DNA of 64,000 nucleotides, taken from NCBI GenBank assembly GCA_965247775.1, contig OZ252031.1:1674001-1738000 (forward strand), in the 5' to 3' direction. Each line of letters opens with the position of its first letter. Positions within the stretch are counted from its first letter, which is position 1. This stretch comes from G965247775 sp965247775. Lineage in GTDB: Bacteria; Chloroflexota; Dehalococcoidia; Bin125. The translations under genes were made by a program, and so were the position numbers. The notes beneath the pieces are model-generated. The model saw only the letters and a list, made by a program, of their open reading frames with translations. It ran no database searches and was not told where the DNA came from. Below are positions 8,864 to 17,882 of the stretch, piece after piece.

Positions 8864-10045
8864 GTGCGGGGCAGTATGGACCGGATCCGCACGACGCACG
8901 TGGGCAGCCTGCCGCGGCCACCGGCGCTGCTGGCGATGCTGCGGGACAAGAACGCCGGCCGGGCGGTGGACCGGTCCGCCTTCGAGGCGGGCGTCGCGGC
9001 CGCCGTCCGCGAGGTCGTCGCCCGGCAGCAGGCCGCTGGTCTGGACGCGATCAACGACGGGGAGCAGGGGCGTGTGGACTACACGGTGTACGTCGCGGAT
9101 CGCCTCAGCGGCCTCAGCGGCGAGTCCACGCCCCTGGCCCAGCCGGTGCCGGAGTTCCCCGAATGGGAGGAGATGGCGCGGTCGTTGATCCCGCCGAATC
9201 TGCGGCACCCCGCCTGCGACGGCCCCCTGGCCTGGCGAGACTTCGCGGCCGTGGAGCGGGACATCGGCCAGCTCATGCGCGCCGCGGCGGCGGCCGGCGC
9301 CGAGGACGAACTGTTCATCACGGCCGTGTCGCCGGGGCAGATCGCGCGCTTCCTGGAGAACCAGTACTACCCCGACGAAGACGCCTACCTGGAGGCGCTG
9401 GCGGGGGTCATGCGGCGCGAGTACGAGGCCATCGCGGCGGCCGGCGTGATCGTGCAGCTGGACTGCCCCGACCTGGCCTTCGGCTACCAGTATGGCCACG
9501 CCGGACGCTCGTTGGATGCGTTCCGCCGCGTCGTGGCGCGACACGTGGAGGTACTGAACGCGGCGACGGCCAACATCCCGCCGGAACGGCTGCGCATGCA
9601 CGTGTGCTGGAGCAGCACGAGCGGTCCGCATCACGGGGACATCGAGTTGCGGGAGATCGCGGCGGAGATCGTCAAGGCGCGGCCGCAGGCCCTCGCGATT
9701 GCGGGGGCGAACCCGCGCCACGAACACGAATGGCGGGTGTGGCGCGAGGTCCCCTTGCCCGACGACAAGCTCCTCATCCCGGGCGTGATTGATACGACCA
9801 CCAACTTCATCGAGCATCCGGAGGTCGTGGCGGACCGAATCGAGCGCTACGCGTCCGTGGTGGGGCGGGAGCGCGTGATCGCGGGCGGGGACTGCGGCTT
9901 CGGCACCTTCGCGGATCGGGTGCAGGTGGACCGCGAGATCGTGTGGCGCAAGCTGGCGTCCCTGGTGGCGGGGGCGCGCCTGGCCTCGGATCGGCTCTGG
10001 AGTTCGCGCCGACGGCGCCCGGATCAGGGCAGCCCCCGAGGCTGA
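8864..10045 (+). CDS. MetE-like cobalamin-independent methyltransferase family protein
   Basis: About 393 residues related to the C-terminal catalytic half of cobalamin-independent methionine synthase. Visible are THVGSLPRP at the N terminus, INDGEQGRVDY, an HVCW segment and a late GGDCGFGTF, matching the positions where MetE supplies zinc-binding His/Cys residues. It lacks the duplicated N-terminal MetE half, as do stand-alone homologues of this group, some of which act in catabolic methyl transfer rather than methionine synthesis. GTG 8864 lies six bases after GAGGAG at 8853-8858; the alternative ATG at 8876 is four codons later and less well spaced. Confidence 0.8.
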   Translation: MRGSMDRIRTTHVGSLPRPPALLAMLRDKNAGRAVDRSAFEAGVAAAVREVVARQQAAGLDAINDGEQGRVDYTVYVADRLSGLSGESTPLAQPVPEFPEWEEMARSLIPPNLRHPACDGPLAWRDFAAVERDIGQLMRAAAAAGAEDELFITAVSPGQIARFLENQYYPDEDAYLEALAGVMRREYEAIAAAGVIVQLDCPDLAFGYQYGHAGRSLDAFRRVVARHVEVLNAATANIPPERLRMHVCWSSTSGPHHGDIELREIAAEIVKARPQALAIAGANPRHEHEWRVWREVPLPDDKLLIPGVIDTTTNFIEHPEVVADRIERYASVVGRERVIAGGDCGFGTFADRVQVDREIVWRKLASLVAGARLASDRLWSSRRRRPDQGSPRG

Positions 10046-10050
10046 GGATC

Positions 10051-10260
10051 ATGGCGGGGGGAAGCTTCAGCCGCCGCTTGCTGGAAGACCGGCCCTGGCC
10101 GCAGCGGGCGGCGCTCACCCTGCGCCTGGTGGACGGGCTCAGCGTGGGCGAGGTGGCCGAGCGGATGCCGATCAACCCGAGCTTGGTGCGGCGCATCCCG
10201 CGGCAGGGCTTGCTGCGGATCCGCCGGGGGCTGGCAAGCGCCTCGGCGGCAGCGGCGCGC
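10051..10260 (+). pseudogene. Truncated sigma-70 region 4-like helix-turn-helix remnant
   Basis: Immediately after the MetE-like gene, a plus-strand frame from ATG 10051 encodes a stretch that reads like sigma factor region 4: QRAALTLRLVDGLSVGEVAE, then a turn and RRGLASAS. This resembles the usual pattern in which the GLS..E(I/V)AE helix precedes the recognition helix and an R-L-R tail. No stop follows; the frame simply runs antisense into ilvD, so a gene end is missing. I read it as the relic of an ECF-type sigma or response-regulator output domain; chance resemblance cannot be excluded. Confidence 0.3.
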
Positions 10261-10302
10261 GATCAGGGCGGCGGGCGCAGCGCGGGGACGGCGCGATCCG
10301 GA

Positions 10303-11976
10303 CTAGCCGGTGACTGCGCCGCGCTCGGCGCCGGAGACGAGACGGGCGTATTTGGCGAAAACACCGCTGCGGTAGTTGGGCGCGGGCGGCGCCCAGCCGG
10401 CGAGGCGGCGCTGCAGCTCCTCTTCGGGGATCTCCAGGTCGAGGCGGCGGTTGGGGATGTCGAAAAGGATGCTGTCGCCGTCGTGGACGGCGGCGATGGG
10501 GCCGCCGCTGGCGGCCTCCGGCGCGACGTGCCCGGCCATGAGGCCGCGGGTCGCGCCGCTGAAGCGGCCGTCGGTGAGGAGGGCGACGGATTCGCCCAGC
10601 CCGACGCCGACGATGGCGGCGGTGACGCCGAGCATCTCCCGCATGCCGGGGCCGCCTTTCGGTCCTTCGTTGCGGATGACGACGACATCGTCCTCGCGGA
10701 TGGCGCCGTTGGAGACGGCGGCGAAGGCGTCTTCCTCGCGCTCGAAGACGCGGGCGGGGCCGCGATGGGTCAGGCGCTCGTGGCCGGCGACCTTGATCAC
10801 GCAGCCCTCGGGGGCGAGGGAGCCGCGCAGGATGACGAGGCCGCCGGTGGCTTTGAGGGCTTTGTCGACGGGGAGGATGACGTCCTGGCCGGGGGTTTCG
10901 ATGGCGGCGGCGGCTTCCTGGGCGATGGTCTGGCCGGTCACGGTGAGGGCGTCGCCGTGGAGCTTGCCGGCCTCGAGGAGGCGCTTGGCCAGGAGGGGGG
11001 TGCCGCCGGCGCGGTCCATGTCCAGGGCGACGTAGCGCCCGCCGGGACGGAGGTCGCCGATGATGGGGGTGGCCTCGCTGATGCGGTCGAAGTCATCGAT
11101 TTCGAGGTCGAGGCCGGCCTCGGCGGCGATGGCGAGGAGGTGGAGCACGACGTTGGTGGAGCCGCCGGTGGAGGCGGCGCAGACGATGCCGTTCTCCAAG
11201 GCCTGGCGGGTGATGAGGTCGCGCGGGCGGCGCCCTTCGCGCAGGACCTCCATGACCAGCTGCCCGGCCTGGCGCGCGATCTCGTCCTTGCGGGGGTCGA
11301 TGGCGCCGACGCTGGCGCTCCCCATGGGGGAGATGCCGAGGAACTCCAGGGTGGTGGCCATCGTGTTGGCGGTGTACTGGGCGCCGCAGGCGCCGGCCCC
11401 GGGACAGGCGACGTCCTCCAGGGCGACGAGTTCGTCCACGCTGATGGCGCCGGCGGCCTCCTGGCCCACGGCCTCGAAGACGTCCTGGATGGTGACGTCC
11501 TTGCCCTCGTAGCGGCCGGGGGCGATGGAGCCGGAGTAGAGGACGAGGCCGGGGATGTTGAGGCGGGCGAGGGCCATTGCGGCAGCGGGGATGGTTTTGT
11601 CGCAGCCGACGATGACGATGGCGGCGTCGAAGGAGTAGCCGACGGCGGCGAGTTCGATGGCATCGGCGATGTGCTCGCGGCTGACGAGGGAGGCCTTCAT
11701 GCCCTCGGTGCCCATGGAGATGGCGTCGCTGATCGCGATGGTGTTGACCTCGATGGGCGTGCCGCCGGCTTCGCGGGCGCCGGCCATCGCGGCCTGGGCG
11801 AGCTGGCGATGGCTGTAGTTACAGGGCATGGCGCCGATCCAGGCGTGGGCCACCATGACGAGGGGCCGGCGCAGGTCTTCGCGGCTGAAGCCGATGGACT
11901 TGAAGAAGGAGCGGGCGGGGGCGCGGCCGGGGCCGTCGAGGAGGGTGTGGCTGCGGTGGCGGGGGTCGAGGGGCAT
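10303..11976 (-). CDS. ilvD: Dihydroxy-acid dehydratase
   Basis: A full-length (557 residues) IlvD/Edd-family Fe-S dehydratase. The three conserved cysteine segments are present: AMPCNYSH (Cys52), GCDKTIPA (Cys125) and CPGAGACGAQYTANTM (Cys191/197). It converts 2,3-dihydroxy-isovalerate and 2,3-dihydroxy-3-methylvalerate to the 2-oxo acids, the third common step of valine and isoleucine synthesis. Phosphogluconate or sugar-acid dehydratases share the fold, but the motif spacing and the TANTM segment fit IlvD best. No other branched-chain genes are adjacent. Its 3' end lies about 40 bases from the sigma-like remnant on the other strand. Confidence 0.93.
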   Translation of the reverse strand: MPLDPRHRSHTLLDGPGRAPARSFFKSIGFSREDLRRPLVMVAHAWIGAMPCNYSHRQLAQAAMAGAREAGGTPIEVNTIAISDAISMGTEGMKASLVSREHIADAIELAAVGYSFDAAIVIVGCDKTIPAAAMALARLNIPGLVLYSGSIAPGRYEGKDVTIQDVFEAVGQEAAGAISVDELVALEDVACPGAGACGAQYTANTMATTLEFLGISPMGSASVGAIDPRKDEIARQAGQLVMEVLREGRRPRDLITRQALENGIVCAASTGGSTNVVLHLLAIAAEAGLDLEIDDFDRISEATPIIGDLRPGGRYVALDMDRAGGTPLLAKRLLEAGKLHGDALTVTGQTIAQEAAAAIETPGQDVILPVDKALKATGGLVILRGSLAPEGCVIKVAGHERLTHRGPARVFEREEDAFAAVSNGAIREDDVVVIRNEGPKGGPGMREMLGVTAAIVGVGLGESVALLTDGRFSGATRGLMAGHVAPEAASGGPIAAVHDGDSILFDIPNRRLDLEIPEEELQRRLAGWAPPAPNYRSGVFAKYARLVSGAERGAVTG

Positions 11977-12110
11977 GAAGCGGCTCCGATGGGCGCGCCG
12001 GGCCGGGCGGCCAGCGCCTGGTCAGGGGCGAGGGGGCGCTTAACGTAGACGCGCCGGCGCTGGTCTGTCACGGCGGCAGCGGCGCCCGGCGGTGGCAGGC
12101 CGGGCCCAGG

Positions 12111-13115
12111 TCAGGATGCGTCCGGCAAGCGGACCAGCATCTTGCCGACGTTGTCGCCGCGGAAGAGGCCGATGAAGGCCTGGACGGCGTTCTCGATGCC
12201 GTCGACGACGGTCTCAGGGACGACGATGTCGCCGTCCGCCACCCAGCGGCGCATATCGGCCTCGAAGGCGGGCCGGCGGTCGAGATGGTCGCGGACGATG
12301 AAGCCTTGCAGGCGCAGGCGCTTGCGGACGATGTTGGCGAGGTTGCGGGGGCCGGGCGGGAGGCCGGCGGCGTTGTAGGCGGAGATCGCGCCGCAGGCGG
12401 CGATGCGGCCGAAGTCGTTGAGGGCGTCGAGGGCGGCTTCGAGGTGGCGGCCGCCGACGTTGTCGAAATAGACGTCGATGCCGTCGGGAGCGAGGGCGGC
12501 GAGGGCGGCGCCGGGGTCGGTCGTCTTGTAGTTGAAGGCGTCGTGGAAGCGGAACTCCTCGCGAACGATGCGGACTTTGTCGTCGGAGCCGGCGCTGCCG
12601 ACGACGCGGCAGCCCTTGACGCGGGCGATCTGGCCGGCGACGGAGCCGACGGCGCCGGCGGCGCTGGAGACGAAGACGGTCTCGCCGGGCTGGGGCTGGC
12701 AGAGGTCGACGAGGCCGACGTAGGCGGTGAGACCGGTGCCGCCGAGGGCGCTGAGGTAGTGGGAGGGATGGGGGTGAGCGGAGTCGAGCTTTTCCAGGGC
12801 CTCAGGCGGGGCGGCGTACTGTTCACGCCAGCCGAGGAAGCTCCGGACGAGGTCGCCGGGGGCGAAGTCCGGGTGGAGGGATTCGAGGACGCGGCCGACG
12901 CAGCGGCCGTCGAGGGGCCGGCCGATCTGGTAGGGAGCGACGTAGGTGGTGACGTCGTTCATGCGGCCGCGCATATAGGGATCGACGGAGAAGTAGAGGT
13001 TGCGGACGAGCACCTGGCCCTCGCCGGGGGTGGGGTTGGGCGTCTCGGCGAGGGTGAAGTCGTTGGGGGTGGGCATGCCCTGGGGGCGGGCGGCGAGGCG
13101 GACTTCGCGGGACAT
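12111..13115 (-). CDS. NADP-dependent MDR-family oxidoreductase (CurA/YncB-like)
   Basis: A 334-residue zinc-free medium-chain dehydrogenase/reductase. The N terminus PTPNDFTLAETPNPTPGEGQ, the YFSVDPYMRGRM segment, the Rossmann SSAAGAVGSVAGQIA near residue 155 and DVYFDNVGG are characteristic of the leukotriene-B4-dehydrogenase/2-alkenal-reductase group. It should reduce C=C bonds of alpha,beta-unsaturated ketones or aldehydes with NADPH. The ATG has AGGAGG seven bases upstream. The upstream 700 bases carry unusual repeats (see 13227-13420) that could include its control region. Confidence 0.9.
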   Translation of the reverse strand: MSREVRLAARPQGMPTPNDFTLAETPNPTPGEGQVLVRNLYFSVDPYMRGRMNDVTTYVAPYQIGRPLDGRCVGRVLESLHPDFAPGDLVRSFLGWREQYAAPPEALEKLDSAHPHPSHYLSALGGTGLTAYVGLVDLCQPQPGETVFVSSAAGAVGSVAGQIARVKGCRVVGSAGSDDKVRIVREEFRFHDAFNYKTTDPGAALAALAPDGIDVYFDNVGGRHLEAALDALNDFGRIAACGAISAYNAAGLPPGPRNLANIVRKRLRLQGFIVRDHLDRRPAFEADMRRWVADGDIVVPETVVDGIENAVQAFIGLFRGDNVGKMLVRLPDAS

Positions 13116-13820
13116 GGGGCCTCCTGGGCGGGCGGCGGGTGGCTCGCGGGTGAGGCTAGCCTGGAGGCGGGCGGTGCGCCGTCCCGGATGGCCGCGCTGG
13201 AGGCAGGCGATCGGGGCTCCCTAGGGTGTGTGCACGTTTTCCGGCGTGCGCGAGCCTCTGCATGGCGATTCGGAGTGGAATCAGCCTGTAAACACTGGGG
13301 TTTCCCTATAAACACCAGGGTTTCTACGTGACGGGGGTGGTCAGGGGCGGTCATCCTGGGTCATCTGGGATCACGGTGGTGCAGGGATGGGCGCGATTGT
13401 GCATGGGTGTGCACGTTTCGCGCTTCGGTTTGGTCACCGTGAAGGCCGGTTGGACGGGTGCACGGCGGGATTTGAGTCGCACGGGGACATGTATGAGACC
13501 GCTATTCGCGTCTGTCTGAACCATATTAGCGGTCTCCGGGCAGAGCCGTCAAGACGCCGAGCAAGAGGACCGCGGGGGCAGGAGGACTGGGCAGCATCGG
13601 CGGATCAGCGATCTCGCCCCCTGGCCTTCCCCTTCGGCAGGCTCAGGACAGGCTTCGACGACCTCAGGACAGACTCTCTCCATCGCGGAGGCGAGGGAGA
13701 GGGGAAGGGCGGGCCCCGCGCGGGAGGGGGGAGGCGCGTAGGGGAGAGAGCGGGGAGGACGTGGAGGGGGCGGCCGAGTGGCTGCCCCGTGGTGTTTGGA
13801 CGCGTCGGTGCGCGCGAGCG
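13116..13820. other. 705-base intergenic region with repeats and no clear gene
   Basis: No frame here looks protein-coding. Contents in order: the upstream region of the MDR gene, the TAAACAC repeats, a 10-base inverted repeat (GAGACCGCTA at 13495-13504 and TAGCGGTCTC at 13527-13536, 22-base loop), then a dispersed-repeat-like stretch at about 13630-13670 in which CTCAGGACAG recurs, and a purine-rich tract leading to the 3' end of the isocitrate lyase gene. The CTCAGGACAGGC motif resembles short intergenic repeats common in many environmental genomes. Confidence 0.5.
13289..13323. repeat. Two direct repeats TAAACACYRGGGTTT, period 20
   Basis: Two 15-base copies start at 13289 and 13309 (TAAACACTGGGGTTT and TAAACACCAGGGTTT), two turns of the helix apart, in a locally AT-rich patch about 175 bases upstream of the MDR gene start. 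Phased repeats of this kind usually mark protein binding. A related GTGTGCACGTTT sequence occurs at about 13228 and again at about 13405. Confidence 0.6.
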
Positions 13821-15140
13821 TTAGCCGGCGGGGACGGGGTCCGCCTGGAACTGGGCCTCTTCGGTGGAGCCGCTGAGAGCGGTGGTGGAGGACTGGCCGC
13901 CGGTGACGGTGAGGAGGACCTCGTCGAAGTAGCCGGTGCCGACCTCACGCTGGTGCTTGGTGGCGGAGTAGCCGTGGCGCTCGGCGTCGAATTCGTCCTC
14001 CTGGAGGCCGACGTAGGCGGGCATGCCGCGGCGGGCGTAGTCGCGGGCGAGGCGGAAGGTGTTGTAGCTGAGAGAGTGCCAGCCGGCGAGGGTGATGAAC
14101 TGGAACTTGTAGCCCATGCGGGCGATCTCCTCTTGGAAGGAGGCGATGGTCTTTTCGTCCAGGTGTCGGCGCCAGTTGAAGGAGGGGGAGCAGTTGTAGG
14201 CGAGCATCTTGCCGGGGTGCTGGGCGTGGATGGCGTCGGCGAACGCGCGGGCCTCGTCGAGGTCCGGGGCGCCGGTCTCGCACCAGAGGAGGTCGGCGTA
14301 CGGGGCGTAGGCGAGGCCGCGGGCGATGGCCTGGTCCATGCCGCAGGTGACGTTGTAGTAGCCCTCGGCGGTGCGCTCGCCGGTGAGGAAGCGATGGTCG
14401 CGCTCGTCGACGTCGCTCATGAGGAGGGAGGCGCCGAGGGCGTCAGTGCGGGCGACGACGAAGGTGGGGACGTCGAGGAGGTCGGCGGCGAGGCGGGCGG
14501 CGTTGAGGGTGCGGACGGCCTGGGCGGTGGGGACGAGAACTTTGCCGCCCAGGTGACCGCACTTCTTCTCGGCGGCGAGCTGGTCTTCGAAGTGCACGCC
14601 GGCGGCACCGGCTTCGATCATCGCTTTCATGAGTTCGAAGGCGTGGAGGGGGCCGCCGAAGCCGGCCTCGGCGTCGGCGACGATCGGGACGTACCAATCG
14701 AAGTCCGTCCCCCCATCGAGGCGGTGGATCTGGTCGGCGCGGATGAGGGCGTTGTTGATGCGCTTGACGACGGCGGGGACGCTGTTGGCGGCGTAGAGGG
14801 ACTGGTCGGGGTAGGTCTGGGCGGAGAGGTTGGCATCGGCGGCGACCTGCCAGCCGCTGAGGTAGACGGCTTGGAGGCCGGCCTTGACCATCTGCACGGC
14901 CTGGCCGCCGGTGTAGGCGCCGAAGGTGCGGACGAGGGGCTCCTCGTGGAGCTGGCTCCAGAGACGTTCAGCGCCGCGGCGGGCGAGGGTCTGCTCGACC
15001 TGCACGGAAGGGCGGAGCTTGATCACGTCCTCGGCAGAGTAGTCGCGCTGGACGCCGCGCCAGCGCGGGTCGCTGGTCCAGCGCCGGCGCAGGGCATCGG
15101 CCGGGGCCGCCGGGTTCAAGCCGTTGTCTCGGTCCGCCAT
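13821..15140 (-). CDS. aceA: Isocitrate lyase
   Basis: A 439-residue isocitrate lyase. The signature KKCGHLGGK is present with the catalytic Cys at about residue 194, along with SGWQVAADAN, the Mg-binding region DAEAGFGG and the NCSPSFNW segment. It cleaves isocitrate to glyoxylate and succinate, bypassing the decarboxylating TCA steps so that C2 units can be used for growth. The frame opens at 15248, but ATG 15140 with GGGGAGAG upstream matches the family start. No malate synthase gene is in the window. A promoter and repeats lie upstream (15221-15337). Confidence 0.95.
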   Translation of the reverse strand: MADRDNGLNPAAPADALRRRWTSDPRWRGVQRDYSAEDVIKLRPSVQVEQTLARRGAERLWSQLHEEPLVRTFGAYTGGQAVQMVKAGLQAVYLSGWQVAADANLSAQTYPDQSLYAANSVPAVVKRINNALIRADQIHRLDGGTDFDWYVPIVADAEAGFGGPLHAFELMKAMIEAGAAGVHFEDQLAAEKKCGHLGGKVLVPTAQAVRTLNAARLAADLLDVPTFVVARTDALGASLLMSDVDERDHRFLTGERTAEGYYNVTCGMDQAIARGLAYAPYADLLWCETGAPDLDEARAFADAIHAQHPGKMLAYNCSPSFNWRRHLDEKTIASFQEEIARMGYKFQFITLAGWHSLSYNTFRLARDYARRGMPAYVGLQEDEFDAERHGYSATKHQREVGTGYFDEVLLTVTGGQSSTTALSGSTEEAQFQADPVPAG

Positions 15141-15220
15141 GATGGTCTCTCCCCGAAAGCTGGCTCGCCCTGCCCTGCAACCGGGCGGGATGGGCGTTTC
15201 CATGCCCGCACGCCAAAAGG

Positions 15221-15248
15221 AAAGTACCGCATGATCGTCTATAGTCAA
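15221..15248 (-). promoter_or_regulatory. Putative aceA promoter
   Basis: On the minus strand TTGACT (complement of 15243-15248) and TACTTT (complement of 15221-15226) are separated by 16 bases and sit about 80 bases ahead of the aceA start codon, in an AT-rich patch that is rare in this window. The match to the sigma-70 -35 box is good and to the -10 box moderate. Confidence 0.5.
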
Positions 15249-15256
15249 TAGGTGGG

Positions 15257-15337
15257 TACGTGACTAATACGTGATTCCTATATCGACATGGATCTAAGTC
15301 GATGGATCGGCACTCTTTTGATTGGATATGTCGATAT
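15257..15337. promoter_or_regulatory. Repeats upstream of aceA promoter (possible operator)
   Basis: Two direct TACGTGA copies (15257-15263 and 15268-15274, one helical turn apart) are followed by a perfect 10-base inverted repeat, ATATCGACAT at 15280-15289 and ATGTCGATAT at 15328-15337. All lie just upstream of the putative -35 box, where activators of glyoxylate-shunt genes would bind. The regulator is unknown. Confidence 0.5.
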
Positions 15338-15369
15338 CGCCAACCGCCGGGAGTGGCGGCCGACGGGGA

Positions 15370-16554
15370 TCAGGGCGAGGGGAAGCGCTGGGGGGCGAAG
15401 GGGGCGGGGTCGAAGCCGTGGGGCCGGCCGTCCACGATCCACTCGGCGAGGAGGCGGCCGGTGACGGGTGCGAGCAGGAGGCCCTTGCGGCCGTGGCCGG
15501 TGGCGAGGAAGGCGCCGTGGAGGCCGGGGACTGGGCCGAGGATGGGCAGGGCGTCGGCACTGAGGGGGCGGAGGCAGGCGGTGTGGGCGACGAGTTGGGC
15601 GCGGGCGAGGAGGGGGAGGCGGCGGCGGCCCCAGCTCAGGATGCGGTCGCGGACGGCAGCGGTTGGGGCGGTGTCGAAGCCGGCGCGCTCCTGGCTGGTG
15701 CCGATGTAGACGAGGCCGGAGGGCTTGATGGCGGCGTAGTTATCGTCCAGATCGCCGAACCCCGCGGGGGCTGGGCCGGCGCCATTCGGCCTGCCGGGGG
15801 CGGGATCGGTGCTGGTGGGCCCGCCGGGGACCGGTGACAGGCGCAGGATCTGGCCCTTGAGCGGCTCGACGGGGACGGGCAGGCCGAGCCAGGGGGCGGC
15901 GCGGGCGGACCAGGGTCCCATGGCAACGACGAGAGCGCGGGCGGGGACGGCGCGGCCGTCGATGCGGACGGCGGTGAGGCGATCGGCCTCCCGCGTGAGG
16001 CCGCCGACGCGGCCGATGCGGAACTGCGCGCCGTGCCGCTGGGCATCGGTGAGGAGGGCGAGGGTGAAGCGGGCGGGGTCGAGCTGGGCCGCGGGCGCGC
16101 CGAGGAGTGCGCCGCGCAGGGGTGCATCGGCGGCGTGCGCCAGGGGGCCGAGCTGGGCGCGGGCGGCGGCGGCACCGAGCCAGCGCTCGGGGCCGCCGTC
16201 GCGGGCGGCGTCCTGCGCCTCGCGGCGGAGGGCGCGCTCCTGCGCCTCCGTCTCGGCGACGCGCAGGGAGGGGTAGCGGCAGAAGTCGTAGTCGATGCCG
16301 GAGTCGGCGGGCAGTTGGGTGGCGAGCTGGAGGTGCATCTGGAAGCTGCGACGGAGGAGCGCGCCGAGGGGCTCCTCCCAGGTGGCGGAGGGTGGCGGGG
16401 TGAGCAGCCCGGCGGCGCGGCCGCTTGCGCCGGAGGCGAGGCGCTGGGCCTCGACGACGAGGGCGGGGATGCCGCGCAGGCTCAGCTCGCGAGCGACAGC
16501 GGCGCCGATGACGCCGCCGCCGGCGATGACGACGGGGGCGGTGGTGGAGAGCAT
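15370..16554 (-). CDS. thiO: FAD-dependent glycine/D-amino acid oxidase (ThiO-like)
   Basis: A 394-residue member of the DAO family. The N-terminal FAD-binding GGGVIGAAVARELSLRG, the ASGRAAG segment, the second FAD-contact region LVVAMGPWS and the C-terminal GHGRKGLLLAP are those of glycine oxidases, which oxidise glycine to iminoglycine for thiazole synthesis. No thi genes adjoin it, so a catabolic D-amino-acid or sarcosine oxidase role remains possible. It lies 30 bases downstream of the E2 gene on the same strand and may be co-transcribed with the dehydrogenase operon. Confidence 0.8.
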   Translation of the reverse strand: MLSTTAPVVIAGGGVIGAAVARELSLRGIPALVVEAQRLASGASGRAAGLLTPPPSATWEEPLGALLRRSFQMHLQLATQLPADSGIDYDFCRYPSLRVAETEAQERALRREAQDAARDGGPERWLGAAAARAQLGPLAHAADAPLRGALLGAPAAQLDPARFTLALLTDAQRHGAQFRIGRVGGLTREADRLTAVRIDGRAVPARALVVAMGPWSARAAPWLGLPVPVEPLKGQILRLSPVPGGPTSTDPAPGRPNGAGPAPAGFGDLDDNYAAIKPSGLVYIGTSQERAGFDTAPTAAVRDRILSWGRRRLPLLARAQLVAHTACLRPLSADALPILGPVPGLHGAFLATGHGRKGLLLAPVTGRLLAEWIVDGRPHGFDPAPFAPQRFPSP

Positions 16555-16584
16555 GGGCCTTCCGTGGGGCGGCGAGCGGGCCCG

Positions 16585-17859
16585 TCAGCCGATGGTGGGG
16601 TCCTGATGGATGGCCTGGAGGATATCGCGGACGCGGGTGACGAAGCGGGCGGCGGTGGCGCCGTCCATCGCGCGGTGATCGAAGGAGAGGCAGAGGTTCA
16701 TCATGGAACGGACGGCGATCGCGTCTTGAGGGGTGCGGCCGGCTGCGGTGCCTCCGACAACGACGGGGCGCTTGATGATGGCCTCGGTGGTGAGGACGGC
16801 GACCTGGGGGGTATTGATGATGGGGGCGGTGGCGGTGGTGCCGAAGACGCCGGTGTTGTCGAGGGTGAAGCTGCCGCCGGTGACGTCGTCGAGGGTGAGG
16901 CGGCGGCTCCGGGCGCGCTCGGCGAGGCCGGCCATGGCGCGGGCGAGGCCGGGGACGGTGAGGCGGTCGGCGTCCTTGACGGCGGGGACGATGAGCCCCT
17001 CGGGGGCGTCGATGGCGATGCCGAGATTGATGTTGCCGCGGCGGATCAGGCGGTCGCCATCCCAGGTGGCGTTGAGGTCGGGGAATTCGCGCAGGGCGCG
17101 GCAGACGACGCGGGCGACGTAGGGGAGGTAGGTGAGGTCGATGCCCTCGCGGGCCCGGAAGGCCTCGCGTTCGGCGGCGCGGCGGCGCACGAGGGCGGTG
17201 GCGTCGCACTCGACGAGGAGCCAGGCGTGGGGGGCGTCGCGTTTGCTCTGCAGCATGTGCTGAGCGATGCGGCGGCGGGTGGGGGAGAGGGCGACGACCT
17301 CGTCGCCGGGGGCGGCGGTATCAGCCGGCCCGCCGGGGGCGGGGGGGGCTTGCGCCGCGGCGGTGAGGGGCGGGGGTTGGGCGGCCCGCTGGGCGACGGC
17401 AGCGAGGACGTCCTTGCGGGTGACACGGCCGCGGGCGCCGCTGCCGCTGATGGCGGCCGGGTCGATGCCGTGCTCGGTGGCGAGGCGGGTGACGGCGGGG
17501 GAGTAGCGGCGGGGGCCATTTCCGACCGGCGCCGGGGCGCCGGGCGCAGTGCTGCTGGCGGGGGCGGCGGGGGCGGCGGGCGGTGGGGCTTCCGCCTTGG
17601 CGGCCGAGGGCGCGGCTCCGGCTCCCGCGGCGGCGATCTCGGCGAGGGGGGTGCCGACGGGGACGGTCTCGCCTTCCGGGACGAGCACCTGGGTGAGGGT
17701 GCCGGCGAAGGGGGAGGGGATCTCAACGGTGACCTTCTCGGTTTCGATCTCGACGAGGGGGTCGTCGAGGGCGACCGGGGCGCCGGGGGCGACGATCCAG
17801 CGGAGGATGGTGCCCTCCGTGACGGACTCGCCGAGCTGGGGCATGGTGAGGGTGGCCAT
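16585..17859 (-). CDS. 2-oxo acid dehydrogenase E2 (dihydrolipoamide acyltransferase)
   Basis: A 424-residue E2 subunit with one N-terminal lipoyl domain (lipoylated Lys at about residue 42 in ETEKVTVEI), an Ala/Pro linker, a peripheral-subunit-binding domain near residues 115-150 (YSPAVTRLATEHGID, GARGRVTRKDV) and the acyltransferase core ending with the catalytic SFDHRAMDG. The frame extends far upstream, but ATG 17859 is preceded by GGGAGGAG. It carries acyl groups from E1 to CoA. The architecture fits branched-chain or pyruvate complexes; the acyl specificity is not decided by sequence. Confidence 0.92.
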   Translation of the reverse strand: MATLTMPQLGESVTEGTILRWIVAPGAPVALDDPLVEIETEKVTVEIPSPFAGTLTQVLVPEGETVPVGTPLAEIAAAGAGAAPSAAKAEAPPPAAPAAPASSTAPGAPAPVGNGPRRYSPAVTRLATEHGIDPAAISGSGARGRVTRKDVLAAVAQRAAQPPPLTAAAQAPPAPGGPADTAAPGDEVVALSPTRRRIAQHMLQSKRDAPHAWLLVECDATALVRRRAAEREAFRAREGIDLTYLPYVARVVCRALREFPDLNATWDGDRLIRRGNINLGIAIDAPEGLIVPAVKDADRLTVPGLARAMAGLAERARSRRLTLDDVTGGSFTLDNTGVFGTTATAPIINTPQVAVLTTEAIIKRPVVVGGTAAGRTPQDAIAVRSMMNLCLSFDHRAMDGATAARFVTRVRDILQAIHQDPTIG

Positions 17860-17882
17860 GGCTGGGCGCTCCTCCCAGGGCG

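Noticed and set aside
9943..12048. Long plus-strand ORF (701 residues) opposite ilvD
   Set aside because: Gly/Ala/Val/Asp-rich composition is that of the reverse complement of a GC-rich gene; the minus strand has clear IlvD motifs. Only the first part (10051-10260) was kept, as a possible remnant.
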